Shown: in pieces, positions 24,675 through 32,907 of the stretch
How positions within the stretch are numbered: position 1 is the first letter of the stretch
How the letters are laid out: each line of letters opens with the position of its first letter
From: a virus
Reading direction: 5' to 3' (one strand)
DNA: 64,000 nt
Virus record (IMG/VR): IMGVR_UViG_3300035698_011322
Coordinates: 1 to 64,000 of that record
Notes under the pieces: generated by a model
Database searches by the model: none
The model's input: the letters and a program-made list of their open reading frames with translations, nothing else
What the model was told of the DNA's origin: nothing
Made by a program: the position numbers and the translations under genes

Positions 24675-25265
24675 TCAATTTTTTATTACTTCATTAACAA
24701 AATCATATAGTGGCAAATCTTCCATTTCCTCAATCTTAATAGACCACATATCACACTCTTTGCTTTCTTTTATATCACCAGCCAGTTTCTTTATATCAGA
24801 GGAAATTATCTTACCACTATCTTGTGATATCTTTACATCCATATATGAATCTTCTTCCTTATATTCTAACTTACCAGATAATACCATACTTGCCCACTTT
24901 TGTAAATAAGATTTTGATTTACTTGATAGGTTAGATAAATTGATACTCCAGAAGTTTCTATATCTTCTCAATCTCATCCACCCCTTCTTGAACAAAGACA
25001 ACATTATTTGCTCTCTAGCTTTGCCTTCAATCCCCATTTTTTCATTATAAAAATCATATATATATTCTATGAATTCTTTATTCAGTCCGAACTTCTTAGG
25101 ATACCTTATAATCGTTTGTATATGAGTTGTTGGAGCATAAACAATTTCACCCTTTGGTGAAATAAAGAATGCTGCCATAAACACACCTTCCTCAAGAATA
25201 CTTTCAAAAACAAATGTTCTCTTACCTTTTATTGAAGTTTCTTTTAAATAATTTTCGAATTTCAT
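24675..25265 (-). CDS. Putative capsid-targeted protein outside the main bank
   Basis: 196 residues from ATG 25265, starting MKFENYLKET, so it has the shared leader although it lies 8 kb from the main run. Upstream in-frame codons to 25343 are not needed. The body has GVFMAAFFISPKGE, IVYAPTTHIQTII, a helix ending REQIM, and KGWMRLRRYRNFWSI, a conserved-looking phage domain of unknown role. Promoter at 25308-25336. Confidence 0.7.
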   Translation of the reverse strand: MKFENYLKETSIKGKRTFVFESILEEGVFMAAFFISPKGEIVYAPTTHIQTIIRYPKKFGLNKEFIEYIYDFYNEKMGIEGKAREQIMLSLFKKGWMRLRRYRNFWSINLSNLSSKSKSYLQKWASMVLSGKLEYKEEDSYMDVKISQDSGKIISSDIKKLAGDIKESKECDMWSIKIEEMEDLPLYDFVNEVIKN

Positions 25266-25307
25266 TATTATTTTCTCTCTATGACTTTTAATTGACTCAT
25301 ATTTATA

Positions 25308-25336
25308 ATTATACACTATTATATAGTAAATGTAAA
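25308..25336 (-). promoter_or_regulatory. Promoter for 24675-25265
   Basis: Minus strand TTTACA, 17 bases, TATAAT, overlapping the end of the phosphoesterase gene. Confidence 0.7.
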
Positions 25337-25884
25337 CTCTCATATAAATCTTTAAATTTTATTGGTGTATAGTTGATGTTCTCTACAGATATATTTATAT
25401 AATAATTGTCATATAAGTTTCTAAAGAGCGGAGATTTATTGTGCAAATGGCCGTGAATAGAGATGGCATTGTGTTTACAAGGTTTTGGTTTATGACTAAA
25501 AATAATTGGCACATCTCCATCATATATAGTGAATGGTTTCTTTGTAAGTGTTATTCCTATGTCTTTGAACCAACCAACACTATGTCCATCATGATTGCCT
25601 CTTATCATATATATTTCACCATTCAATTTACTTCTTATTTCAAATATTCTCTCTTGACCACCAAAACCAAAGTCTCCAAGATGAAGAACTATATCATCAT
25701 TACCAACAACATTGTTCCAGTTTCTTATTATAATATTTTGCCAATCATTTGGTCTGCTACAATACTCTCCTATTTTTTTATGGTTGAAATGTGTGTCTGA
25801 TATAAGAAAAACATTTTGTATGCTTCCCATAGTAAAATATTTTGATTTATTTTTTATCAAATCGTCGAATGTATTATTTGTCAT
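25309..25884 (-). CDS. Calcineurin-like metallophosphoesterase
   Basis: 191 residues with the metal-binding series ISDTHFNH, LHLGDFGFG, IRGNHDGHS, FSHKP and IHGHLHNK. It should hydrolyse phosphomono- or diesters with two metal ions; the substrate cannot be told. Related proteins in phages are often called MPE or YfcE-like. A second phosphoesterase lies at 43683-44384. Confidence 0.9.
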   Translation of the reverse strand: MTNNTFDDLIKNKSKYFTMGSIQNVFLISDTHFNHKKIGEYCSRPNDWQNIIIRNWNNVVGNDDIVLHLGDFGFGGQERIFEIRSKLNGEIYMIRGNHDGHSVGWFKDIGITLTKKPFTIYDGDVPIIFSHKPKPCKHNAISIHGHLHNKSPLFRNLYDNYYINISVENINYTPIKFKDLYESLHLLYNSV

Positions 25885-25977
25885 ATATTCCCATTTATTT
25901 TATTTTTTATGTTTACAATTATTTTTTTTATGGTATACTAGAGCATGCTCGCGCGGCAGGAAGGTTTAAATTCTGAT

Positions 25978-26030
25978 AATATAAAAATATAGAATATAAA
26001 AATATAGAATATAAAAATATATAAAGAATA
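25978..26030. repeat. A/T-rich 15-base repeats
   Basis: Three near-identical copies of AATATAAAAATATAG. They follow a plus-strand promoter-like TTTACA, 16 bases, TATACT (25912-25939) and a small palindrome GAGCATGCTC. The stretch holds no convincing gene. Confidence 0.6.
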
Positions 26031-26038
26031 ATATATAA

Positions 26039-26224
26039 TTATTTAATATACTTTTTAAGATTAAGTTTAGCCTTTTTCCTATCATATTTTCTATCATTCT
26101 TTTTTCCATGAATAACTTTTGTACCTTTTGTTGTGGGTATCCTTCCAATATTAAGATCATTCATCCTAATTATAATATCCTTTTTCTTTTTCTTATCATT
26201 AACTGACTTCATTCTCTTAGGCAT
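26039..26224 (-). CDS. Small very basic protein
   Basis: 61 residues, over one third Lys/Arg, with IPTTKGTKVIHGKKNDRKYD. Similar short basic proteins are common in phages; function unknown. A second overlapping frame (25966-26160) lacks a ribosome site and is less likely. Confidence 0.55.
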   Translation of the reverse strand: MPKRMKSVNDKKKKKDIIIRMNDLNIGRIPTTKGTKVIHGKKNDRKYDRKKAKLNLKKYIK

Positions 26225-26286
26225 AAAAATACCCTCCTATTTTACTACATTCAACAGTATTTATATAAGAGGGTATGGTTATTTTA

Positions 26287-26676
26287 TTATTTTTCTTTGA
26301 TTAAGTTTCTTTGCTTATCCTTTTCTTGTTCGGATGCCATTCGTCGTCTACCCTCTATAAATGCTGTAATAATATTATCAATGTGTTCCAAATCTTGTAC
26401 AAGAAAAGATTCCTCTAGCTCGATATATCCTGTAAATAACATTTTTAAAGATCCTGTTATTCTTTTCCATATTCTTCTATACCAGTTGTCTTCCCAACCA
26501 GTACACCAACATACATTCTTATAAAAGGTCATTTCGAACATATTGATTTTTTTATCATATTCGAATGATATCATTGCATTATGATCGGTACTACCACAAT
26601 CACATGCTATTTGATATAGAACATAATTTTCCCATTCATCTACATTCATCACACCCTTTGATATTTCACTTTTCAT
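26287..26676 (-). CDS. Hypothetical protein
   Basis: 129 residues, unrecognised. CDCGSTDHNAMISFEYD and NVCWCTGWEDNWYRRIWKRI suggest a compact metal-binding region, then an acidic helix and basic tail. The start may be the internal Met at residue 10. Confidence 0.65.
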   Translation of the reverse strand: MKSEISKGVMNVDEWENYVLYQIACDCGSTDHNAMISFEYDKKINMFEMTFYKNVCWCTGWEDNWYRRIWKRITGSLKMLFTGYIELEESFLVQDLEHIDNIITAFIEGRRRMASEQEKDKQRNLIKEK

Positions 26677-26692
26677 TAAACTTACTCCTTTA

Positions 26693-26992
26693 TTATTTCA
26701 AATACAATCCAAAATTGACATTAAGATGTTTGAATTTTGATAATGATTCATTCAAACTATTTGGATGAGCAATTAATAGTTCGGCCATGGACCATCCACG
26801 ATCTTTAAAGTCCGAGTTGATGAACTTATTCCGTGAACACAGGATAGCATTGTTTAATAAGGCATTACGTGTTGCTTTTTCTGACACGGGATTCTGTTTG
26901 AATTCAAGCTCACAAAACTTATTAGTATTGATCAAGTTATGATCAATACAAAATTTACAATTCTTACAATAGTTTCTCAATTTTTTAGCCAT
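26693..26992 (-). CDS. Hypothetical Cys-containing protein
   Basis: 99 residues with CKNCKFCIDH and later single Cys residues that could form one zinc site; the C-terminal half has WSMAELLIAHPNSLNE. One base overlaps the upstream stop. Function unknown. Confidence 0.6.
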   Translation of the reverse strand: MAKKLRNYCKNCKFCIDHNLINTNKFCELEFKQNPVSEKATRNALLNNAILCSRNKFINSDFKDRGWSMAELLIAHPNSLNESLSKFKHLNVNFGLYLK

Positions 26993-27324
26993 TATACTTT
27001 TTCCTTTCTTATCTCTGATTCTTTACGAGCATCAATATCTCTCTGATCAAACACCCTGCCATATATATCTTTTATCATATTATTTATTCTATCTTTTTTA
27101 CCATAATACTGTGATATACACATAATAATTTTTGGTGCATATTGTTGGTTATCTTTTAAGAACATCATTACATCATAACCAGATTTCTTAAATTTTTCTA
27201 AATCATGATCTATATATAATAGATCCCATTTTTTTCTCGATAACTGTTTTATACCCTTTTCAAATGTAGTCGCTATATAATCACATTTTAGTATTTTATT
27301 ATAACTAATAACTAATATTTCCAT
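26992..27324 (-). CDS. Receiver-like (cREC-type) protein
   Basis: 110 residues with an early strand ILVISYN, LLYIDHDLEKF and YDVMMFLKDNQQYAPKIIMC, the same plan as the receiver-like protein at 10877-11203 but without the shared leader. It may process cyclic phosphate ends; identification is by pattern only. Confidence 0.6.
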   Translation of the reverse strand: MEILVISYNKILKCDYIATTFEKGIKQLSRKKWDLLYIDHDLEKFKKSGYDVMMFLKDNQQYAPKIIMCISQYYGKKDRINNMIKDIYGRVFDQRDIDARKESEIRKEKV

Positions 27325-27343
27325 TCACTTTACTCCTTACCAT

Positions 27344-27571
27344 CTATTTCTTTTTTGTGGCAATAACTGTTTTCGCCGCGGCCTTAAAGGCATAGGCCGT
27401 GCCTCTTTTATTTCTCCATCTTGAGGCCATTCTGGTTGTATTATCAACACCTGCTTGTTTACAAGCCTCTACGAAAATCTCATTCTTCAAAGCAAACTCA
27501 GCGTTCTTTTGAGCATACTTGGGTTCAATCGGATCGGCCTGTATTCTATCCCACTTAAAATTTCTCCACAT
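27344..27571 (-). CDS. Small basic protein
   Basis: 75 residues; FVEACKQAGVDNTTRMASRWRNKRGTAY is helical and basic. A short shared motif with 28244-28456 (A-x-K-x-AG[VI]DN) suggests the two are distant relatives. Function unknown. Confidence 0.6.
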   Translation of the reverse strand: MWRNFKWDRIQADPIEPKYAQKNAEFALKNEIFVEACKQAGVDNTTRMASRWRNKRGTAYAFKAAAKTVIATKKK

Positions 27572-27574
27572 GTT

Positions 27575-28135
27575 TTACTTACTCCTCTTCTTTATAATAG
27601 ATTTTGGTTTATAAAGTTTAAGTTTTTTCTTTGGTTTCTTTGCTAATGTTAATTTCTTCTTTTTTGGTTTTTTATCACTCTCTTCGCCAACATCATCATA
27701 TGATTCAGTTGCTGTTGGATCATCATTCCATATATCTGTTGGATCATCATAAGATAACTTTAACATTTCCTCCAGTTTTTGTAAATGTTTACGTGGAAAA
27801 TAACCATCTATTGTAAGCTCATCAAGGATTTTAATGAGAATATTCTCCGATATTTTTGTTATACTGAACCTTACATCTCTTGGTATGCCTGTTCTTTTAT
27901 CACCCGATCCTCTTTTCAAATTCATATTAAGAACACAACTAATGTCCTCATGTATCTTCATATATTTTTTCTTTTTTGCTTTTGAACCAGATACACAAAC
28001 ACTACTTACTTGTTTGGATCTGAATACCATAAACTTGAAACCCTTATCTTGATGTTCAGTAGTTTTAGAAAAAATGAGCATACCATTACCAAAGTCTATA
28101 TACGGCATGCCTGTTTCTGAGTATTTTAATTCCAA
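27575..28135 (-). CDS. Hypothetical protein with basic tail
   Basis: 186 residues, unrecognised. An N-terminal beta-rich region (YIDFGNGMLIFSKT), a middle with FSITKISENILIKILDEL, an acidic stretch around 140-160, and a Lys-rich tail (LAKKPKKKLKLYKPK), hinting at nucleic-acid binding. Promoter at 28206-28234. Confidence 0.65.
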   Translation of the reverse strand: MELKYSETGMPYIDFGNGMLIFSKTTEHQDKGFKFMVFRSKQVSSVCVSGSKAKKKKYMKIHEDISCVLNMNLKRGSGDKRTGIPRDVRFSITKISENILIKILDELTIDGYFPRKHLQKLEEMLKLSYDDPTDIWNDDPTATESYDDVGEESDKKPKKKKLTLAKKPKKKLKLYKPKSIIKKRSK

Positions 28136-28205
28136 AGTATTATTCCTTTTTATTTAATTCTGGATGAATAAAAAATTCTCTTTCTCATTCATTATTTTAT
28201 CCTTT

Positions 28206-28234
28206 ATTATACTATACTTAGCTAAAAATGTAAA
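28206..28234 (-). promoter_or_regulatory. Promoter for 27575-28135
   Basis: Minus strand TTTACA, 17 bases, TATAAT, 70-100 bases before the start. Confidence 0.7.
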
Positions 28235-28243
28235 CACATTCTC

Positions 28244-28456
28244 TTATATTAATCGTTTATTTGATATTTGATTATCAATACCTGCTTTAAAGGCAGCCTG
28301 ACAAAATGATTCTTTGACTATAGGTTTTCTATATTCACCATCATATCCCGCAAAGTAAGCATCATGTAAAGATGAGCACCGCATTCTATCCGGTGGATGG
28401 TTTATGTAATGCTCATACATTTTCTGCAATTCTAGTATTTTAAATCGTTTTATCAT
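28244..28456 (-). CDS. Small hypothetical protein
   Basis: 70 residues with HINHPPDRMRC, AYFAGYDGEYRK and FKAGIDNQIS. Unrecognised. Its start overlaps the end of the tiny membrane gene upstream. Confidence 0.55.
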   Translation of the reverse strand: MIKRFKILELQKMYEHYINHPPDRMRCSSLHDAYFAGYDGEYRKPIVKESFCQAAFKAGIDNQISNKRLI

Positions 28457-28559
28457 CTACGTATTCATCCCCCCTCCGTGATGTAACACATAGACCCAGA
28501 ATGAAAAATCCTGCAATCGTGCCTATGAAAATCCCTGTTATAAAGGCGATCCAAATCAT
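28440..28559 (-). CDS. Tiny membrane protein
   Basis: 39 codons: one N-terminal hydrophobic helix (IWIAFITGIFIGTIAGFFIL) then a charged tail. It resembles short phage one-helix membrane proteins (DUF3789-like). The GGAGGGGGG inside its tail may serve as ribosome site for the next gene. Confidence 0.55.
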   Translation of the reverse strand: MIWIAFITGIFIGTIAGFFILGLCVTSRRGDEYVDDKTI

Positions 28560-28598
28560 ATTGTCTCCTATCCTCTTCTTAATTATTTTGATACATAA

Positions 28599-28724
28599 TT
28601 ATATCTCTAAAGCTAAAATATAGTGCATAATATTATACCATAATGGATATATTTCTGGCACTCCAATTGCGAATAAGAGTGTCCAAAATAAAATTACTAC
28701 AAAATTAAACATTATTTTAATCAT
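28599..28724 (-). CDS. Tiny membrane protein
   Basis: 41 codons with a hydrophobic helix (FNFVVILFWTLLFAIGV) and Tyr-rich remainder. AAAGGAGAATAT precedes the start. Function unknown. Confidence 0.5.
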   Translation of the reverse strand: MIKIMFNFVVILFWTLLFAIGVPEIYPLWYNIMHYILALEI

Positions 28725-28750
28725 TATCGATATTCTCCTTTATATTTTAA

Positions 28751-28827
28751 AAGCGGTCAGGATTCCAACCTGAGATAACCGTGATTTGATCAGATCACCG
28801 ACTGATAGCCACTTATATCCCCGCTTT
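28751..28827 (-). tRNA. Degenerate tRNA-like sequence, possibly Ile(GAU)
   Basis: Cloverleaf-like on the minus strand: acceptor AAAGCGG/CCGCTTT, anticodon stem GTGAT/ATCAC around an 8-base loop CTGATCAA, T stem TCAGG/CCTGA with unusual loop TTGGAAT, and no encoded CCA. May be a pseudo-tRNA. Confidence 0.4.
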
Positions 28828-28832
28828 AATGT

Positions 28833-29684
28833 TTACGCTGCCAAGAGCAGTTGATTTTCCTCATCACCATACAGATCCCCAGCCAGTCTACCCATAGTGC
28901 CGTAACGGGCTGAGAAAATATTGGAACCATTTCTAGCCTTGGTTTCGTGGGTCATAAGGTAAGTAAGGATATTAAAGGCACCCCATTTGGTGTCAGCCAA
29001 TTTTTGTTCGTTCAAAAGAGGCTCATAAGATTCACCAATAGTATTTGCCATTTTTTCGGACAAGTACTGAGTTGCCTTAGATTTACCAGTGGTAGGTTTT
29101 GTATGAAGACTAAGAAAATCATCGAAAGCCTTTTGATCAAAGGATTCTTTAGTCCATTTTTCCCACACCTTCGCGTTTTTGTGAAACATGTTGAACTTGA
29201 AGGCGAAGGATTCTCTCAGCCTATCAACATTACCATCATAGTGAGCGAATGACTCTGAGAACAAGTTTTTCTTACCCATGATCATACCATTAGAGCACAT
29301 CCAACGAAAACCCATAAGATTGTAACCGAAAGCGGTTCTACCATCATAACCATTATACACTTCAAGGCACACACCGACCACATCGGAAGGCAAGATCTCA
29401 GCGTTCAAACGACTATCATCGAAAAGGAACTGACGCTTCCACCTTTTGGTAGTCGAATCCATATGATCCTTGACCTTGGCAACACCAAACTCGCTGACTG
29501 CTTCTTCAAACAAATTACTGACAGCCTGATTTTCAACAATATCATAACCAGGTGAAACAAAACCAATCACAGTATTCAGTTCATCATTAACGAGTGCTAC
29601 TTTGTTAGGTATCTCAACACCCGAAGCCGTATGAACGGTTTCTTTCTTTACATTGAAAAACGGATTTCTTGGTTCGATATACAT
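28833..29684 (-). CDS. DUF932 family protein
   Basis: 283 residues with the layout of DUF932 proteins common in phages and plasmids: VNDELNTVIGFVSPGYDIVENQ, FEEAVSEFG, YNGYDGRTAFGYNLMGFRWMCSNGM, a helical section and NILTYLMTHETKARNG near the end. Biochemical role is not established; it is typically strongly expressed early. Codon use is less A/T-biased than its neighbours, suggesting separate acquisition. It has its own promoter with an operator-like palindrome. Confidence 0.85.
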   Translation of the reverse strand: MYIEPRNPFFNVKKETVHTASGVEIPNKVALVNDELNTVIGFVSPGYDIVENQAVSNLFEEAVSEFGVAKVKDHMDSTTKRWKRQFLFDDSRLNAEILPSDVVGVCLEVYNGYDGRTAFGYNLMGFRWMCSNGMIMGKKNLFSESFAHYDGNVDRLRESFAFKFNMFHKNAKVWEKWTKESFDQKAFDDFLSLHTKPTTGKSKATQYLSEKMANTIGESYEPLLNEQKLADTKWGAFNILTYLMTHETKARNGSNIFSARYGTMGRLAGDLYGDEENQLLLAA

Positions 29685-29714
29685 ATTTCACACTCCTTTT
29701 TGATTTCTAAGAAC

Positions 29715-29743
29715 ATTGTAACACAAAATAAAGTTTGTGTAAA
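29715..29743 (-). promoter_or_regulatory. Promoter with operator-like palindrome (copy 1)
   Basis: Minus strand TTTACA, 17 bases, TACAAT. ACACAAA and TTTGTGT form an inverted repeat spanning the spacer. About 70 bases here are nearly identical to 34087-34160, including the ribosome site. Confidence 0.75.
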
Positions 29744-29782
29744 TCACTTTTTAATTTCTTTTACTCTCCTCTATATATTGTT

Positions 29783-30034
29783 TTAGTTTATTCCCCCTTT
29801 ATACGAAAAAAACATATCTGCTGATTTAAACATGACACTGCAATTTTTGCAGATACAATATTCTATCCAGCTGCTCCCCCCAGGCCCTAATATCCCATTG
29901 TTTGATACGATTTCAGTGTATCCTTTATCTGAAAGACATACTGGGCATATACAGTCGTCCGTTATGTCAGTTGCTTCTATCTTGCTGTGTCTATCACACA
30001 CGGCATCTTGTTCAAACGGTACATCTCTTAACAT
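29783..30034 (-). CDS. Small zinc-binding protein
   Basis: 83 residues with CDRHSK, CICPVCLSDKGY and CICKNC, enough Cys/His for one or two zinc ribbons. Function unknown. Confidence 0.65.
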   Translation of the reverse strand: MLRDVPFEQDAVCDRHSKIEATDITDDCICPVCLSDKGYTEIVSNNGILGPGGSSWIEYCICKNCSVMFKSADMFFSYKGGIN

Positions 30035-30159
30035 AATACCTCCTTAGTTTGTCGCTCCCTGATTGGTTTCATTTTTCTTTTGTATCGGGATTAATATATT
30101 CAGTACACTTGCCTTCTTTGTCAACATAAATCCCCATTTAATCATGCTTTGGATTGTGT

Positions 30160-31029
30160 TCATGCGGCCTTGTCTTTGACGGCGGTTTCAATTTCGTACA
30201 GCGCCTTGCAATACTCATAAGCCATGCAACATTTCTCGTAGTCGTCACCAGGCTCGACTTGGCTTCTATATTTGTCTGTGGCAACGATCTTGTCCCACTC
30301 AGCCATGGTATGAAGGTTGCATCCAATTTGCAGAAATTTGTCGTAAAGTGTGACATTAAAGCTACACGTACCGATTAAATTAATGACAGTTTTAGTGATT
30401 TTCGCATCGCCGGAGACCCTCGCATCGCCGGAGACTATCGCATCACCACAGACCTTCGCATCACCACAGACCCACGCATTGCTGGAGACCCCCGCATTGC
30501 CGTAGACCCATGCATTGCCGTAAACCTTCGTATCACCACAGACCCTCGCCTTGCCGTAGACCCATGCATTGCCGTAAACCTTCGTATCACCACAGACCCA
30601 CGCATTGCCGTAAACCTTCGTATTACCATAGACCCTCGCATTGCCGTAGACCCATGCATTACCATAGACCCTCGCATTGCCGTAGACCCATGCATTGCCG
30701 TAAACCTTCGCATCACCACAGACCCACGCATTGCCGGAGACATCCACATCGCCGTAGACCATCGCATCACCGCAGACCTCCGCATCGCCGGAGACCTTCG
30801 CATTGCCGGAGACCTTCGCATTGCCGGAGACCCTCGCATTGCCGGAGACCCACGCATCGCCGAAGACCCACGCATCGCCGAAGACATCCAGGTTTTTACC
30901 AGATTCCACAAACCCACCCTTTTCTCTTTTTTCCACGTCTCCAAACGAGATTAGCGCCTCAATGCGGAATAAGGTTCGGCCAAGAAATGTTTTTGTTTCT
31001 TTGGTGAGTTTGTACTTTTTGTTTTTCAT
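30160..31029 (-). CDS. Beta-helix protein of hexapeptide repeats
   Basis: 289 residues from ATG 31029 behind a perfect AAAGGAGG. Residues about 48-215 are nearly pure six-residue repeats of the form G-[ND]-A-x-V-[YSC], about 28 copies, which should fold as a beta-helix (YdcK/bactofilin-like). The C-terminal domain (LQIGCNLHTMAEWDKIV, CCMAYEYCKALYE) recurs in phage proteins. The codons for the repeats are GC-rich and nearly identical, producing long open frames on the opposite strand that are not genes. Function unknown, possibly structural. Confidence 0.85.
   Translation of the reverse strand: MKNKKYKLTKETKTFLGRTLFRIEALISFGDVEKREKGGFVESGKNLDVFGDAWVFGDAWVSGNARVSGNAKVSGNAKVSGDAEVCGDAMVYGDVDVSGNAWVCGDAKVYGNAWVYGNARVYGNAWVYGNARVYGNTKVYGNAWVCGDTKVYGNAWVYGKARVCGDTKVYGNAWVYGNAGVSSNAWVCGDAKVCGDAIVSGDARVSGDAKITKTVINLIGTCSFNVTLYDKFLQIGCNLHTMAEWDKIVATDKYRSQVEPGDDYEKCCMAYEYCKALYEIETAVKDKAA
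30408..30890 (-). repeat. 18-base tandem repeat tract in the beta-helix gene
   Basis: Roughly 27 copies of an 18-base unit (one six-residue rung each), of the type GCCGTAGACCCATGCATT on the plus strand. In frame, so recombination between copies would add or remove whole rungs. Not CRISPR: there are no spacers. Confidence 0.85.
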
Positions 31030-31154
31030 GTTTTCCTCCTTTAAGTTAGGCAGCGAGGCTTTACCAGGGCTTGTCTCCCTGGCGTCACCCGTTGTGACTT
31101 GCCCCACCGTTGTTGCCGAAGTGCGTAAGCATTGAAGGTGGCTTCGGCAAAACA

Positions 31155-31865
31155 TTAAATCTTAATTCCAATGTTGTAAAAAACCAGTGCGAATATTGCC
31201 GCGAATGCCGCTATTTCTATTAGTATTTTTTTCATGTTCCCCCCCCTTTTCTTTACAATCATTGATGTTAATCTACGATTATATTTATCTAATATTTTTT
31301 CGTTTATGTTAGGATCCCAATCACCCTTGGTAATGTCCCTAGTAGCATCCCAGGCAGCGTTCCAGGCAGCGGCTATGGCAGTGCCCCCGGCAGTGCCCCC
31401 GGCAGCTGCCCTGGCAGCGGCCCCGGCAGCGGCCCTGGCAGCAAGAGTGGCAGAGTACCAGGCAGCATCCCAAGCAGCGGTCCAGGCAGCGACTCTTAAT
31501 AAGTCATTGCCTGTTTTTAAATATTCGGTGACAATAGCAGGTGCCTCCCATAAGTGTATAACGTCAAGAGCACAGCGACGAGTAAAGTCATTGAGTACAT
31601 CTGTTGCATCATATCCCCACAGATATTTTCGTTTAGTAGCTGCGATTTTATCAGCACCAATATCAAATTTTCCAGAAAGTTCTACTCGCCAGATTATCGG
31701 CCCGGGAGAATATAACAGCGCATCAATTATTCTTTGAGATCCGTGTAGCCCTTGAAGGCAAAGTCGTGGTATACAATTAACTTTGTGCATTCGGTTTTTC
31801 CGAATTTGTCGGCAATCACCATATTTAAGCTTTCTATCAAGTTGAGAAAACCACCATACTTTCAT
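31155..31865 (-). CDS. Phage protein with Ala/Trp repeat tract
   Basis: 236 residues from ATG 31865 behind AGGAGGAG. Starts MKVWWFSQLDRKLKYGDCR and has CLQGLHGSQRIIDALLYSPGPIIWRVEL, then CALDVIHLWEAPAIVTEYLKTG, followed by an Ala-rich tract (AAWTAAWDAAW-type) from about 125 to 190, then KYNRRLTSMI. This family is widespread in phages but of unknown role. After a run of eight G it continues into a 26-residue membrane helix (MKKILIEIAAFAAIFALVFY), which may really be a separate small gene. Confidence 0.75.
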   Translation of the reverse strand: MKVWWFSQLDRKLKYGDCRQIRKNRMHKVNCIPRLCLQGLHGSQRIIDALLYSPGPIIWRVELSGKFDIGADKIAATKRKYLWGYDATDVLNDFTRRCALDVIHLWEAPAIVTEYLKTGNDLLRVAAWTAAWDAAWYSATLAARAAAGAAARAAAGGTAGGTAIAAAWNAAWDATRDITKGDWDPNINEKILDKYNRRLTSMIVKKRGGNMKKILIEIAAFAAIFALVFYNIGIKI

Positions 31866-31866
31866 T

Positions 31867-32064
31867 TTATTCTCCTCCTTTAGTTGGCTCGGGTATCGGG
31901 CCAGCCCATTTGCTATTATCTGATAATCCCCAGCCGATAGTACATACATCGCCATTCAAAATCTTGACAAAAACTACCCGTGGACTGTTATTGCCTGGGT
32001 GAGATTTTGGTGGTTTTTCCCAATACCAACCCATCGTTGTTGGTTTTTCTTTTGTCCATTTCAT
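31867..32064 (-). CDS. Small phage protein, GWYW type
   Basis: 65 residues: KWTKEKPTTMGWYW at the start and WAGPIPEP near the end, a combination common in small phage proteins. Function unknown. Confidence 0.65.
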   Translation of the reverse strand: MKWTKEKPTTMGWYWEKPPKSHPGNNSPRVVFVKILNGDVCTIGWGLSDNSKWAGPIPEPTKGGE

Positions 32065-32074
32065 TTTGTATTCC

Positions 32075-32275
32075 TTATTCTACCGTTACGGCGTCCATTA
32101 CAGTTGTTAGTAAATGGGTATAGTCGCCCGTGGTGGCCTCGTCGATTACTGATGTTATATAATCCTGATCCGCCCCGGCTGCTTTGAGTGCTCGTTTCAT
32201 GGTTCCAATTATCGCAAAAGCATTTCCAGATTTTCCTTCTAAAGAAATTGTCGGTTTTGTTTTTGGTATTTCCAT
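32075..32275 (-). CDS. Small conserved phage protein
   Basis: 66 residues from the internal ATG 32275 (MEIPKTKP). ISLEGKSGNAFAIIGTMKRALKAAG and GDYTHLLTTVMDAV match a small widespread phage family of unknown role. Confidence 0.65.
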   Translation of the reverse strand: MEIPKTKPTISLEGKSGNAFAIIGTMKRALKAAGADQDYITSVIDEATTGDYTHLLTTVMDAVTVE

Positions 32276-32335
32276 GTTTTCCTCCATTTCCCAAAAATGT
32301 TGTTCTTAATCCCTTAGTGTCAAACTTACTTGTTC

Positions 32336-32626
32336 CTAATATCCTCCATCAAACGGTTGGGTTCTCCTTGACGCCATAATCTCCGCTCTACTCTTACCTT
32401 TTTTCGGAACAGAATCCCCTCCTGTACATCCTGCAGAAAATCTATATACATCCTGCAGAACATTTAACTCTTCTTTCAAAGTTGTAATCTCGTTTGATAA
32501 AATCTTCTCTTTGAGCAAGAGCCATCTATCGGGCCATGTATCCCTGGCATCTGATTCATATTCACTACTCAATGGTTTTTGAGCAATTATTTCATTCATC
32601 AATTCTATGATCTTTGAACTTTTCAT
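32336..32626 (-). CDS. Hypothetical helical protein
   Basis: 96 residues from ATG 32626, overlapping the upstream stop (ATGA). Two helices (KIIELMNEIIAQ, EITTLKEELNVLQDVYRF) then KKGKSRAEIMASRRT. Unrecognised. Confidence 0.55.
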   Translation of the reverse strand: MKSSKIIELMNEIIAQKPLSSEYESDARDTWPDRWLLLKEKILSNEITTLKEELNVLQDVYRFSAGCTGGDSVPKKGKSRAEIMASRRTQPFDGGY

Positions 32627-32862
32627 AACCCGTCTATCCAAGATATAGATTTTAATTCGTTATTATCATTAAGCTGAAAAGATATTTTCCCATCTTTAGG
32701 AACCTCAGGATAAAGCACCCTTATAGCATCCCAAAAGTTGTCTGAAGTTCTTTTGACAAGAATTGCACTTTCCTGAAATGCTACTCGCGCCGCATCATGT
32801 GATTCTCTTAGTGTTTCTAAATGATCTACGTGGTCTTCTTCCACTTCAATTCTGTTTAACAT
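32623..32862 (-). CDS. Hypothetical protein, MLNRIEVEE start (copy 1)
   Basis: 79 residues; helical with AFQESAILVKRTSDNFWDAIRVLYPEVPKDGK. Its first nine codons and upstream region are shared with 32908-33144, while the rest differs. Confidence 0.6.
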   Translation of the reverse strand: MLNRIEVEEDHVDHLETLRESHDAARVAFQESAILVKRTSDNFWDAIRVLYPEVPKDGKISFQLNDNNELKSISWIDGL

Positions 32863-32907
32863 TTTTTCTCCTTTTTTGCGAATGGGATTTGTTACGAAGC
32901 GCCCTCA

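Noticed and set aside
25966-26160. 64-codon minus-strand ORF
   Set aside because: Ends in a low-complexity Tyr/Ile/Phe run produced by A/T repeats and overlaps the better basic ORF 26039-26224.
30408-30890. CRISPR-like regular repeats
   Set aside because: Units are contiguous without spacers and code for a beta-helix in frame.
30435-31135. Long opposite-frame and opposite-strand ORFs over the beta-helix gene, rich in Arg, Pro, Met or His
   Set aside because: They arise from the 18-base coding repeat read in other frames; they lack ribosome sites and normal composition.
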